Shown here: piece after piece, positions 1 through 7,946 of the stretch | How the letters are laid out: every line of letters starts with the position of its first letter | Position numbering within the stretch: position 1 is the stretch's first letter | Source of the DNA: Ruminococcus flavefaciens | Lineage (GTDB): Bacteria > Bacillota > Clostridia > Oscillospirales > Ruminococcaceae | Direction: 5' to 3' | DNA length: 40,929 nucleotides | Assembly: GCA_902766595.1 (NCBI GenBank) | Contig: CACXEJ010000134.1 | Span: 1 to 40,929 of the forward strand | Translations under genes and position numbers: made by a program | Notes under the pieces: generated by a model | What the model was told of the DNA's origin: nothing | The model's database searches: none | The model's input: only the letters and a program-made list of their open reading frames with translations

Positions 1-633
1 GCAACTACCATGAGCAAGACAACTGACTCATTGGAGCAGCGTGTCAATACAGTCGGCGGACCTATTTTCGGCGTTGAATGTCGTATCGTTGATCCTGAGA
101 CTAATCAGGAAGTTCCTGACGATACAGACGGTGAGTTCGTAGCAAGAGGATACAACATCATGAAGGGCTACTACAAGATGCCCGAGGCTACAGCAGCAGC
201 TATCGACAGCGAGGGCTGGCTCCATACTGGCGACCTTGCAAGAAGACGTTCAGAGGACGGCTACTTCAAGATCACAGGACGTATCAAGGATATGATAATC
301 CGCGGCGGTGAGAACATCTACCCCAAGGAGATCGAGGACTTCCTCTACACATACCCCAAGGTAAAGGACGTTCAGGTCATCGGCGTTCCGAGCGAGGACT
401 ACGGCGAGGAGATAATGGCTTGCATTATCCTCAAGGAGGGCGAGACCGCTACTGAGGACGAGATAAAGCAGTTCTGCCTTGACAGAATGGCAAAGCACAA
501 GTGCCCGAGATATGTTGACTTTGTGGACGGCTTCCCGATGAACGCTGCCGGCAAGATACTCAAGTACAAGATGAGAGAGCAGGCAGTTGAAAAGCTCGGA
601 CTCCACAAGGCTGACAGCATCGTGACTGCATAA
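1..633 (+). CDS. Acyl-CoA synthetase (AMP-binding enzyme), 3' part only
   Basis: This is the C-terminal part of an ANL-superfamily adenylating enzyme that activates a carboxylic acid, probably a fatty acid, to acyl-AMP and then acyl-CoA. The reading frame is open to the first base, so the gene begins outside the window; the ATG at 10 is internal. Visible family motifs are GYNIMKGYY, the GWLHTGDLA motif with its ATP-contacting Asp, the hinge region GRIKDMIIRGGENIYP, and a C-terminal PMNAAGKILKYKMRE with the catalytic lysine in the usual place. The order and spacing match medium/long-chain acyl-CoA synthetases of Firmicutes (FadD/YngI type). Substrate cannot be told from this part. It is followed by a GC-rich repeat and then by genes on the opposite strand, so it is probably the last gene of its unit. 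Confidence 0.9.
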   Translation, partial: ATTMSKTTDSLEQRVNTVGGPIFGVECRIVDPETNQEVPDDTDGEFVARGYNIMKGYYKMPEATAAAIDSEGWLHTGDLARRRSEDGYFKITGRIKDMIIRGGENIYPKEIEDFLYTYPKVKDVQVIGVPSEDYGEEIMACIILKEGETATEDEIKQFCLDRMAKHKCPRYVDFVDGFPMNAAGKILKYKMREQAVEKLGLHKADSIVTA

Positions 634-647
634 TTACATATTATAAT

Positions 648-783
648 GTAGGGAACGTTCTCACCTGTCGGTTCGATCGGTGCTTCTGCCTCTGGCAGAG
701 GTGTCCACCGGACACCGCACCGTCCTCGACGTCCCGCAGCATACGATAATATAGCGCAGGGAACGCTGCCCTCGGCGTTCCGC
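648..783. repeat. Intergenic GC-rich repeat, copy 1 (inverted relative to 31451-31588)
   Basis: The stretch 648-722 is, on the minus strand, a close match to 31451-31526, differing by only a handful of bases over about 75. The next 16 bases (722-737) match, again inverted, the start of the element at 31559-31588. Bases 758-783 form a further hairpin with GGAACGC/GCGTTCC arms. Short open frames across it are judged spurious, because the same translation appears in the other copy and neither has a ribosome binding site. It separates the convergent genes ending at 633 and 834. Confidence 0.8.
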
Positions 784-785
784 GC

Positions 786-812
786 AAAAAAGCCGCTGAT
801 CTTTCAGCGGCT
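786..812 (-). terminator. Rho-independent terminator of the PHP-ydcF unit
   Basis: A 9-bp perfect stem (791-799 with 804-812) has a TCTT loop and is followed on the minus strand by a run of six T. It lies just after the stop codon of the YdcF-family gene. The tail on the plus strand is weak, so it serves mainly the minus strand. Confidence 0.85.
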
Positions 813-833
813 CTTCTTATTACAATAGTATAT

Positions 834-1625
834 TTACGCTTTTCCGCGCACCAGATAATACGGTATCGCAAACCATTCCCTAACCCAATAGGTCGGAAGC
901 AGTATCTTCGACGTATCCGCCGATATTGCACAGTTATCGTCGATACCTATCTTCTTTGCTATCATTTTAGCACGAAGCTGGTGGTAGCCGTCAGTCACGA
1001 TAGTGACGTTCTGACTCAGCCCCTCCTGCCTGATGATATCCATTGAATACTTCAGGTTCTGCTCGGTATTTACGGATTTATCCTCCATAAATATACGTTC
1101 CGGAGCAATTCCCTTTGAAACAAGGTACTGCTTCATCGCCCACGCTTCGGTGGTAGCTTCGTCCTTGCCCTTGCCGCCTGAAACGACTACCTTTACACTG
1201 CCGTTTTCGTCAAGGAATTTGCTGGCAGCATCGAGCCTCATTCTCAGCATTCTGCTGGGGTAACCGTTCTTCGCGCGGCAGCCGAGCACAATGAGCGTAG
1301 TGTCGCTGTTTGCAGGACGTTTTGCAGACGAACGCACCATAAACACGCTCACCGTCAGCGCGTACACTACGAACAGCGCAGCAAGTCCTCCGCATATGCT
1401 GACAGCAACCTTTCCTGCGGTACTTCCCCACAGGGCTTTCAGTCTGCCGGCAGTCCTGCCGTAGAATATGAACGCAAGCGTCAGCGCACCGCTCACCGCC
1501 ATACCGAAAATATTTCCGATATTGACGATGTGCTTGAACAAAGGCGCTATGAACACCAGCAGCAAAGCAAACGAAATAAGTGCCGGTATTATCTTAACTT
1601 CTTCTCTGTCTATAAAACCTGTCAT
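834..1625 (-). CDS. YdcF/SanA/ElyC family (DUF218) membrane protein
   Basis: This 263-residue protein has three predicted membrane segments near residues 11-30, 35-55 and 73-93, followed by a DUF218 (YdcF) domain outside the membrane. Family motifs seen are LIVLGCRAKNG, VVVSGGKGKDE, the acidic stretch around EDKSVNTEQN and the conserved VTDGYHQLRA. Relatives (ElyC, SanA) act in envelope or peptidoglycan-precursor maintenance, but their biochemical activity is not settled, so no substrate is proposed. The ATG at 1625 has a GGGAG ribosome binding site. The gene lies 21 bases after the PHP-domain gene and is probably cotranscribed with it from the promoter at 2560-2588; a strong terminator follows. 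Confidence 0.85.
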   Translation of the reverse strand: MTGFIDREEVKIIPALISFALLLVFIAPLFKHIVNIGNIFGMAVSGALTLAFIFYGRTAGRLKALWGSTAGKVAVSICGGLAALFVVYALTVSVFMVRSSAKRPANSDTTLIVLGCRAKNGYPSRMLRMRLDAASKFLDENGSVKVVVSGGKGKDEATTEAWAMKQYLVSKGIAPERIFMEDKSVNTEQNLKYSMDIIRQEGLSQNVTIVTDGYHQLRAKMIAKKIGIDDNCAISADTSKILLPTYWVREWFAIPYYLVRGKA

Positions 1626-1646
1626 TTGTCTCCCTGTTTTTCTATC

Positions 1647-2480
1647 TTACATCTTTGCAGCGAGCTTGATTATCCTGTCAAGGTTTTCCTTAGTAGTAGT
1701 CTCACTTCCGAGATGAGTTGGCACAGCGTTGTAGAGTCCGTGGAAATCAGAGCCGCCGGTCTCGATAAGACCGTACTTCTCGGCAATAGCGGAAAGCTCC
1801 TTGCGGTAAGCCTCGTCCGCAGAGTGATGACCGACCTCTACGCCGTCTATCTTGCCTTTTTTTGCAAGCTCCTCAAGGAGCTCGATATTGTCGTACTGTG
1901 CAGGGTGAGCCATTACCGCAACGCCCTTTGCAGTATGTATGAGGTCAATAACGAAATTGACATCGGGATATTCACGCTCAACGTAGCAGCTTCCGACCTC
2001 GGGATTGAAGAGCTCGCGGTCGAGGTCTCCGTAGAATTCCAGCGCATAGCCGTAGCTGATGAGTGCGCGCATAATATGCTGCTTGAAGATACTCTTTGAA
2101 GATGTAGTGTGCTTGAGAATGCTTTCGAGGGTGATCGGATATTTTTCCATAACCTTGTTGATCATTTCCTTCGAGCACTCTTTTCTTATCTCGCAGCACT
2201 TAAGGCAGAGTCCCTCAAGACGGTCGGGTTTCTGCGGAGCGTAGCAAAGGATATGAACCTTGCTGTTACGGGCTTTATCCCACGCTGAAAGCTCAACACC
2301 GGGAAGTATCTTGACTCCGGCTCTTTCCCCGAGAACGTGAGCACGGGAGAATGAAGCCATAGTATCGTGGTCTGTGATGGAAAGCCAGTCGATATTAGTA
2401 CGTTTTGCCTGATCTATAATGTCCTCGATGCCGAGTGAACCATCTGACAACTTTGTATGACAATGCAGGTCACAAATCAT
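1647..2480 (-). CDS. PHP-domain metal-dependent phosphoesterase
   Basis: This 277-residue PHP-fold hydrolase resembles the family of 3',5'-nucleotide bisphosphate phosphatases and 5'-3' exoribonuclease YciV/RNase AM. Metal ligands are visible in DLHCHTKLSDGS (His6, His8), ITDHDT (about residues 37-42), PGVELS, AHPAQYDN and the C-terminal GGSDFHG motif. The start is set at the ATG at 2480, because AAGGAGG lies six bases upstream and the protein then begins MICDLHCH, as family members do; longer in-frame versions up to 2522 would bury this site. A good promoter (2560-2588) lies upstream. Substrate, whether nucleotide bisphosphate or short RNA, is not decidable by eye. Confidence 0.88.
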   Translation of the reverse strand: MICDLHCHTKLSDGSLGIEDIIDQAKRTNIDWLSITDHDTMASFSRAHVLGERAGVKILPGVELSAWDKARNSKVHILCYAPQKPDRLEGLCLKCCEIRKECSKEMINKVMEKYPITLESILKHTTSSKSIFKQHIMRALISYGYALEFYGDLDRELFNPEVGSCYVEREYPDVNFVIDLIHTAKGVAVMAHPAQYDNIELLEELAKKGKIDGVEVGHHSADEAYRKELSAIAEKYGLIETGGSDFHGLYNAVPTHLGSETTTKENLDRIIKLAAKM

Positions 2481-2559
2481 AATTACCTCCTTCTCAGCAG
2501 TAGCACTGCGTTGAAGCTGCAAATTTGTTCTGTATCAACTATATACAAAACCGACAGTA

Positions 2560-2588
2560 ATTATACCACATTATCCGATAAAATGCAA
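2560..2588 (-). promoter_or_regulatory. Sigma-A promoter of the PHP-ydcF unit
   Basis: On the minus strand TTGCAT (2583-2588) and TATAAT (2560-2565) are separated by 17 bases. The promoter lies about 80 bases upstream of the PHP gene start, in the gap after rsmI. Confidence 0.75.
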
Positions 2589-2638
2589 GGATATTGCACA
2601 AATTTTCACGCAGTTATCACACAAGGCAGCAAATTTGT

Positions 2639-3472
2639 TCATTTTTCACTGCAAAAAGCCGCGTATATGTCGCTTTTCCTGAGACCGCTTTCCTTCGCAA
2701 CAGCCTTGCAGGCGTCCACCGGTCTTTCACCCATATCGACCAGCCTGCGGACCTGTTCGAGTGCCTGATCTATCGTGATGCCGCCGTCCTCTGCACCGGA
2801 AGCCCCCTCCAGCACCAGCACGAATTCGCCCTTAGGCTCATTCTCCGAATAGTAGCTGCAAGCCTCGGAGAGAGTCAGTCTCAGAACCTCCTCGTGTATC
2901 TTGGTAAGCTCGCGGCAGAGAGCTATCCTCCTGTCGCCGCCGAAGAATTCCGCAAGATCACCGAGCGTCTGACGGAGCTTGTGCGGCGCTTCATAAAATA
3001 CCATAAGCCCGGTCTCGCCGCGCAGAAGCTCAAGCCGCTCTGCGCGTTCCTTTTTGGGAACCGGCAGAAATCCCTCGAACATAAAGCGTCTTGCACCCAG
3101 TCCGGAAAGTGCTACCGCCGAAACGACCGCGCTCGGTCCGGGAACGACCTTGACATCTATCCCCTTTTCCGCGCAGAGCTTCACAAGAACCTCTCCCGGA
3201 TCGGATATGCATGGCATTCCTGCATCGGTAACTACTCCGCAGCTCTCTCCGGCAACAAGTCTGCCGATTATCTGCTCCGCATCAGCCGCCGAACTGTGTT
3301 CGTGGAAGCTGACGAGCTGCTTCTTTATCTCATAGCGGTTCAGGAGCTTCAGCGTGACGCGGGTGTCCTCCGCGCAGATGAAATCTACCTCCTCCAGCAT
3401 ACGAAGCTGACGGAGCGTGATGTCCTCCATATTGCCGATAGGCGTTCCGATTATGTAAAGTGTGCCGCTCAT
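2639..3472 (-). CDS. rsmI: 16S rRNA (cytidine(1402)-2'-O)-methyltransferase
   Basis: RsmI methylates the 2'-OH of C1402 in the decoding centre of the 30S subunit, using S-adenosylmethionine. The 277-residue length is normal. The protein opens with LYIIGTPIGNMEDIT and has the tetrapyrrole-methylase-fold motifs CAEDTR, SFHEHS, VVTDAGMPCISDPG, VVPGPSAVVSAVALSG, FEGFLP and FYEAPHKLRQTL. The start codon overlaps the stop of trmN6 by four bases (ATGA), implying translational coupling. The same pairing is common in Firmicutes. It is the last gene of the RNA-modification cluster, and no clear hairpin terminator follows. Confidence 0.96.
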   Translation of the reverse strand: MSGTLYIIGTPIGNMEDITLRQLRMLEEVDFICAEDTRVTLKLLNRYEIKKQLVSFHEHSSAADAEQIIGRLVAGESCGVVTDAGMPCISDPGEVLVKLCAEKGIDVKVVPGPSAVVSAVALSGLGARRFMFEGFLPVPKKERAERLELLRGETGLMVFYEAPHKLRQTLGDLAEFFGGDRRIALCRELTKIHEEVLRLTLSEACSYYSENEPKGEFVLVLEGASGAEDGGITIDQALEQVRRLVDMGERPVDACKAVAKESGLRKSDIYAAFCSEK

Positions 3473-4191
3473 AGCTGCTCCTTTCCGGTGTTGTATATCA
3501 TCTGAAGCTCCTCCGAGAAGCCGTCGCCGCTGCGGATATAGAGCGGCGGTTCGATCTTCATAAACGGCTTAGAGCCTTTCTTGCCCTCGATAAGGAAGAG
3601 CCACGGCGCTTCCTCAGGACCTTTCGACACCATTCTCAGGCGTTTTGGCTCGATATTGTGGGACTTCATAGCAAATATGACGTCGCTGAGCCTTTCCGGA
3701 CGGTTGCACACGCAGAGTCTTCCGCCGAATTTCAGCAGCTTTTCCGCAGCCGCACAAACGTCGTCTATGTTGCACATTATCTCGTGCCGCGCTATCCTCT
3801 GAGCCGTTATCGCGCTCTGAAAACCGGCGTTGTCAGCTTTGTACGGCGGATTGCAGGTAACGAGGTCGAGCTGTCCGAGCGGTGCGCCGTCCCAGAGCAC
3901 TTTGAGGTCAGCGCATACAGGGACGATACCCTCAGTCTCGCTGCGCTCCATACCGAGCCGGAGCTGCTCTATCGCGCCCTCCTGAATATCGACCGCGTAG
4001 GTCACCTGCGGCGGCAGCTGCTTCTGCATTATCAGGGGTATGATACCGCAGCCCGTACCGAGGTCGCAGACCTTGTCCTTGCGTCGGTACTGCGAGAAGT
4101 GCGCGAGCAGAAAAGCGTCCGTGCCGAAGCGGTGATCGCTGCTGGCGCAGACGTATATTTTATCGGTTAGTTTTTCGTATTTGTAATCCAT
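3469..4191 (-). CDS. trmN6: tRNA1(Val) (adenine(37)-N6)-methyltransferase family protein
   Basis: This is a 240-residue class I SAM-dependent methyltransferase of the TrmN6/YfiC family. The SAM-binding loop is CDLGTGCGIIPLIMQ (about residues 43-57), and the catalytic N-methyltransferase motif NPPY occurs in DLVTCNPPYK. The early DAFLLAHF is also typical. Members methylate N6 of A37 in tRNA1(Val) in E. coli; the exact tRNA in this lineage is assumed by homology. The ATG at 4191 has AAAAGGA upstream. It is 10 bases after the GNAT-fusion gene and overlaps rsmI by four bases. Confidence 0.9.
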   Translation of the reverse strand: MDYKYEKLTDKIYVCASSDHRFGTDAFLLAHFSQYRRKDKVCDLGTGCGIIPLIMQKQLPPQVTYAVDIQEGAIEQLRLGMERSETEGIVPVCADLKVLWDGAPLGQLDLVTCNPPYKADNAGFQSAITAQRIARHEIMCNIDDVCAAAEKLLKFGGRLCVCNRPERLSDVIFAMKSHNIEPKRLRMVSKGPEEAPWLFLIEGKKGSKPFMKIEPPLYIRSGDGFSEELQMIYNTGKEQL

Positions 4192-4201
4192 ATTTTTCCT
4201 T

Positions 4202-4993
4202 TTATCTTTTCATCATTACAATGTATTCTGTTGTTCCTTCTTCAAGCTTCCTTGTGTCTGTAAGATGAAAGCCGTGTGCTTCATAGAAGCGGACAGCATC
4301 AATGTTCTTTTCTATTGTCCAGAGATAATTGACTGAATAGTTTTCCTTGGCATATTCGATCAATTCCGAGCCGATTCCCTCACCCTGAAAGAAATGATCG
4401 ACATACAGTTCAATGATCTCTTCTTTTTCTATGCGGATAAGTCCTTTAACGATCCCGTCATCATACAGGAACATATTGTTCAGAAAGCCGTTTTCAATGT
4501 ATTTTTTTGCAACAGGAAGAACCTGCAATTCTCCGAATGAATACGCATCGTCATTAAATATAGAGCGGTACTTCATTCGTTTAGCAAACACAAGTATCTC
4601 CGCGATCCTCGAAATATCCTCTTGCGTAGCCCTTCTGATATGTGCCTTATTCCCATTGCTAAATTCAGCAATAACCTCTATCCTGCCGATAATGTGACTG
4701 TTGAATTCTTCAAGCTCTTCCGCAGGAATCCAAAGCTCCTGATGATAACTCTTGCCGACCGTCTGCACCTCGAAACGTGAGATATACTCATCCTCCACCT
4801 CAAACCGTGTAACATAGCCTCTTCGGTCATCAGTCGACTTCACGTTCCATTTTTCTGCAATCTCTCGCGCATATTTTTCGTTCAGTACGGGATAGAATAT
4901 CGGCTGCTCGGGCAGTCTCGGCGGAAACTGCTTGAATCCGCTTCTCTCAATCAGCTCTAATTCTGACGTGCCGACAGGTCTGTACAGTATCAT
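4202..4993 (-). CDS. Fusion of a crystallin J1/ADP-ribosylation-like domain to a GNAT acetyltransferase
   Basis: The 263-residue protein has two parts. Residues 1-112, beginning MILYRPVGTSELELIERSGF with PPRLPEQPIFYPVLNE, resemble a short domain usually annotated 'ADP-ribosylation/crystallin J1' that mostly occurs alone. Residues 115-263 are a GNAT N-acetyltransferase with the acetyl-CoA loop QGEGIGSELIEYA and a C-terminal NIDAVRFYEAHGF. The substrate is unknown. The ATG at 4993 is preferred to a GTG at 5002, because AGGTGA sits five bases upstream of the ATG and overlaps the GTG. The gene is more AT-rich than its neighbours and sits behind an 86-base gap inside the RNA-modification cluster, which suggests a later insertion. 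The N-terminal assignment is from memory of similar sequences. Confidence 0.75.
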   Translation of the reverse strand: MILYRPVGTSELELIERSGFKQFPPRLPEQPIFYPVLNEKYAREIAEKWNVKSTDDRRGYVTRFEVEDEYISRFEVQTVGKSYHQELWIPAEELEEFNSHIIGRIEVIAEFSNGNKAHIRRATQEDISRIAEILVFAKRMKYRSIFNDDAYSFGELQVLPVAKKYIENGFLNNMFLYDDGIVKGLIRIEKEEIIELYVDHFFQGEGIGSELIEYAKENYSVNYLWTIEKNIDAVRFYEAHGFHLTDTRKLEEGTTEYIVMMKR

Positions 4994-5079
4994 AGTTATC
5001 ACCTATAAATTCCGATCTATCTTTGCAGTAAATATCCAAGACGCCGTCACTGCAATAATTACGAATTCCGCATTCCGAA

Positions 5080-6156
5080 TTAAACTATCGTTCCTCCGCC
5101 GACAACGATGTCCCCGTCGTAGAGAACGACTGCCTGTCCGCTCGTGACAGCTCTCTGCGGCTCATCGAATTCGACCATATACCTGCCGTCCCCGAGGTAT
5201 GAAACGACCGCCGGCTGTTCCTTCTGACTGTAACGAGTCTTTGCGGTCACACGCATAGGCTCGGTCAGCTCCGGCACGGATATGAGGTTGAAATCGTCTG
5301 CGATGAGGGACTTTGTATAGAGGTCGGACTCATCTCCGAGAGTGACGGTGTTGGTCACGAGGTCCTTGCGGACAACGTAAGCCGGCTTTCCGAGCGAAAT
5401 ACCGAGGTGCTTGCGCTGACCGACCGTGTAGTTGATGATGCCCTTGTGCTCGCCGAGGACTTTTCCCTCAGTATCGACAAAGCTGCCGCAGGGTGAGTCA
5501 CAGCCGGTGAAGCGGCGGATAAACCCGGCGTAGTCGCCGTCAGGCACAAAGCAGATGTCCTGACTGTCGGGCTTGTTTGAGTTCACAAGACCTGCTTTTT
5601 CCGCTATTTCACGCACCTGCGCCTTTTCAAGGCTGCCGAGCGGAAATACCGTGTGCGCAAGCTGCTCCTGAGTTAGCGCATACAGAACGTAGGTCTGGTC
5701 CTTGCTGCGGTCGGCAGGGCGTTTCAGCAGGTAGCGTCCGCGCTCCTCGTCAAACTCGTTCACAGCGTAGTGACCTGTCGCAATATAGTCATATTCAAGC
5801 TCAAGCGCGCGCCGGAGCATCTTGTCAAACTTGACGTGGCGGTTGCACTCAATACACGGGTTCGGAGTTCTGCCGGACAGGTAGCTGTCTGCGAACTGCT
5901 TCATAACGTGCTCGCGGAAATTGTCCTTGAAATTGAAAACAACGTGATCGAAACCGAGTCTCCGCGCAACGCTTTTAGCATCCATAACATCATTTAGCGC
6001 ACAGCAGGTCTTGCCCTCCTTCTGTGCCTCAGAAATATCCTCATCGGAAAAGAGCTTCAGCGTAACGCCCATCACCTCATAGCCCTGATCTCTCAGGAGC
6101 AGAGCCGCAACAGAGCTGTCAACTCCTCCGCTCATTCCTACCATAACTCTTTTCAT
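5080..6156 (-). CDS. mnmA: tRNA-specific 2-thiouridylase MnmA
   Basis: MnmA uses ATP and a relayed persulfide to thiolate U34 at C2 in tRNA-Lys, -Glu and -Gln. This 358-residue protein has the PP-loop GMSGGVDSS (7-15), the catalytic cysteine in TPNPCIECN (Cys101) and its partner in SQDICF (Cys202), plus TGHYA and INYTVGQRKHLG. The start is the ATG at 6156 with GAAGGA seven bases upstream; an in-frame TTG at 6171 overlaps that site and is rejected. The gene lies 30 bases after the HAD hydrolase. Its C-terminal beta-barrel domain is intact. Confidence 0.96.
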   Translation of the reverse strand: MKRVMVGMSGGVDSSVAALLLRDQGYEVMGVTLKLFSDEDISEAQKEGKTCCALNDVMDAKSVARRLGFDHVVFNFKDNFREHVMKQFADSYLSGRTPNPCIECNRHVKFDKMLRRALELEYDYIATGHYAVNEFDEERGRYLLKRPADRSKDQTYVLYALTQEQLAHTVFPLGSLEKAQVREIAEKAGLVNSNKPDSQDICFVPDGDYAGFIRRFTGCDSPCGSFVDTEGKVLGEHKGIINYTVGQRKHLGISLGKPAYVVRKDLVTNTVTLGDESDLYTKSLIADDFNLISVPELTEPMRVTAKTRYSQKEQPAVVSYLGDGRYMVEFDEPQRAVTSGQAVVLYDGDIVVGGGTIV

Positions 6157-6186
6157 AGCATTTTCCTTCAAAAATAGAGACGGAAC

Positions 6187-6846
6187 TTACATTCCGCCGT
6201 TGATTATCTGTTCAGCTTCCCTGAGCGAGCCGATGTAGTAGTCAGCCGTCTCACGGAGCTTTTCACTGTCACTGGAAGAAACCTCATCGTACACCGCCGC
6301 GGTCAGAAATCCGGCATTTACCGCCGTTTCGACGCAGTGGAGCGAGTCCTCAATGACGAGAGTCTCCGCAGGCTCAGTGCCGAGACGTTCCGCACCGCCG
6401 ATAAAAATGTCCGGAAACTTCTTTCCCTTTGGGTATTCGGCGTCAGTCAGAACGAACCTGAACCTGTCATAAATACCGCACCTTTTCAGCACAGCCTCCG
6501 CAAGGCTCTTGTAGGTCGCGGTCGCAACGCCGTAGGGTATCCCCTTTTCATCGAGCATACCGAGAAGCTCCGTTACATAGGGCTTCAGCTGTATATTCTC
6601 CTCGTACTCGATACGGACGAGCTCCTCGATGCGGTTGATTATATACTCCTTTGTGTGCGGAATTCCGAGCTCGTCTATGAAGAACTGTGCCGCCTGATCG
6701 ACGCTCATCTTCCTAACCTGATCTGACACTGCTGCCGACGGCGAAGTGATACCGTTCTCCAGCAGGAAATTCCTGTCGACATCGTTCCAGACGCTCATCG
6801 AATCAATAACAGTTCCGTCGAGGTCAAAAATTATCCCTTTTATCAT
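6187..6846 (-). CDS. HAD-superfamily hydrolase (beta-phosphoglucomutase-like)
   Basis: This 219-residue HAD subfamily IA protein carries the nucleophile motif IIFDLDGTVIDS (residues 5-16), a helical cap of about 60 residues, the threonine motif GVATATYKSLAEA, the lysine in YPKGKKFPDIF and the acidic motif LVIEDSLHCVETAVNAGF. The fold predicts a small-molecule phosphatase or phosphomutase, with substrate unknown. It starts three bases after the lipoprotein stop codon and is read with mnmA and the rest of the cluster. Confidence 0.88.
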   Translation of the reverse strand: MIKGIIFDLDGTVIDSMSVWNDVDRNFLLENGITSPSAAVSDQVRKMSVDQAAQFFIDELGIPHTKEYIINRIEELVRIEYEENIQLKPYVTELLGMLDEKGIPYGVATATYKSLAEAVLKRCGIYDRFRFVLTDAEYPKGKKFPDIFIGGAERLGTEPAETLVIEDSLHCVETAVNAGFLTAAVYDEVSSSDSEKLRETADYYIGSLREAEQIINGGM

Positions 6847-6849
6847 ATA

Positions 6850-7941
6850 TTACCTGCTTTTTTCAGTAGTCTTTGGGGCGGTCGTGGGCTCAGACGCTTT
6901 CTCTGAGGCTGCTGTCTGAGGAACGGAAGCCGTTTCGGTCTGCACAATAGTTTCAGCAGCTGTTGTAGTGGTCTGTGATACTATCGCTGCTGCCTCGGAG
7001 GTCTTTGCCGCCTGTGAAGCCTCCTCGCGCTCGCTCTTCGTCATCATAGTCACGGACTTTTCCGCCTCACTGGTGACGTGGTGTCCCTCTGTCTGTGAAT
7101 TTCCGCAGATAACGACAGCCTGCTTTCCGAGAACTTCATACATCTTCTTGAATTTTGAATAGGGATACTCAACATTTCCGGCAAGCGGATCGGCTACCTT
7201 GACAACGCCGTCCTTTTTTCCGTCCGGCATCGTGATACCGTACAGCACAACGCAGTGCTGATACCAGTCAAACACGAGTTCCTTGCCGTTCTGAGCCTTC
7301 CAGACCTTCTCCGGGTAAGACTCCCTCAGATTGATCGTTACCCACGCGAGCACTGGTCTGCCCTCAGCGAGCTGGTACATAAGGTCATCGAACTCGATGC
7401 CGGTAAGGTCAACGCCGTAGCATGGAGAGTCCACCGAAGCGAAATACTTGTCGGCTGCCTGAACTATAACATTGGCATTGCAGCCGAAACCGTCACGGCG
7501 AGGATCTCCGACGTAAGCCTCGTCCATAATGACCTCACCTGTAAAAGTTATCGGCATAAATTCGTCTGCCATAGTGAGCTTGTCAACATCGAAGCCGAGA
7601 TAATTCAGAAGAGTTGTGAGGGCAGTTATCTCACAGCCCGTAGGCAGCTCCGGCTTCTGCATAACTGCCTTGACCTCGCCGGTCTCACAGCTTACCGGCA
7701 TCTCATATTTCTCGGGAACGGAAACGTCCAGCGTAAACTGCTCCGTTTCAGCTTCTGTTGTAGGAACTGTTGCAGCAGTAGTTACCGCCGCTGTTGTTGC
7801 CTCAGTAGATGCCTGTTGTGCCGCAGCCGCAGCCTGCCGGCGCTCCATACTCTGGCTGTCCGGCACCTCCGTGCCGCAGGAAGTGAATATTAATGCTGCA
7901 AGGACCGCAGCCGCAGTTGATCTGAAAAAATCAGCCGTCAT
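6850..7941 (-). CDS. C39-like cysteine peptidase lipoprotein with Thr/Ala-rich ends
   Basis: This 363-residue exported protein starts with a lipoprotein signal (hydrophobic stretch then FTSC at about residue 22), followed by an Ala/Thr/Glu-rich linker. Next comes a Peptidase_C39_2-type domain at about residues 85-285. The catalytic cysteine is in LPTGCEITALTTLLNYLG, the histidine in FDWYQHCVVLYG, and a later acid in VKVADPLAG. A second low-complexity Thr/Ala tail covers roughly residues 290-363. The function is presumably extracellular proteolysis or peptide processing, with target unknown. The ATG at 7941 has GGAG eight bases upstream, embedded in the last codons of tmcAL; the in-frame TTG at 7944 is rejected. 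Confidence 0.82.
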   Translation of the reverse strand: MTADFFRSTAAAVLAALIFTSCGTEVPDSQSMERRQAAAAAQQASTEATTAAVTTAATVPTTEAETEQFTLDVSVPEKYEMPVSCETGEVKAVMQKPELPTGCEITALTTLLNYLGFDVDKLTMADEFMPITFTGEVIMDEAYVGDPRRDGFGCNANVIVQAADKYFASVDSPCYGVDLTGIEFDDLMYQLAEGRPVLAWVTINLRESYPEKVWKAQNGKELVFDWYQHCVVLYGITMPDGKKDGVVKVADPLAGNVEYPYSKFKKMYEVLGKQAVVICGNSQTEGHHVTSEAEKSVTMMTKSEREEASQAAKTSEAAAIVSQTTTTAAETIVQTETASVPQTAASEKASEPTTAPKTTEKSR

Positions 7942-7946
7942 CAAAA

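Noticed and set aside
641..931. 96-residue minus-strand ORF
   Set aside because: It runs through the repeat, the terminator and the end of the ydcF gene, has no ribosome binding site, and its translation recurs in another repeat copy.
2594..3505. 303-residue ORF opposite rsmI
   Set aside because: rsmI on the other strand has every family motif; this frame has none.
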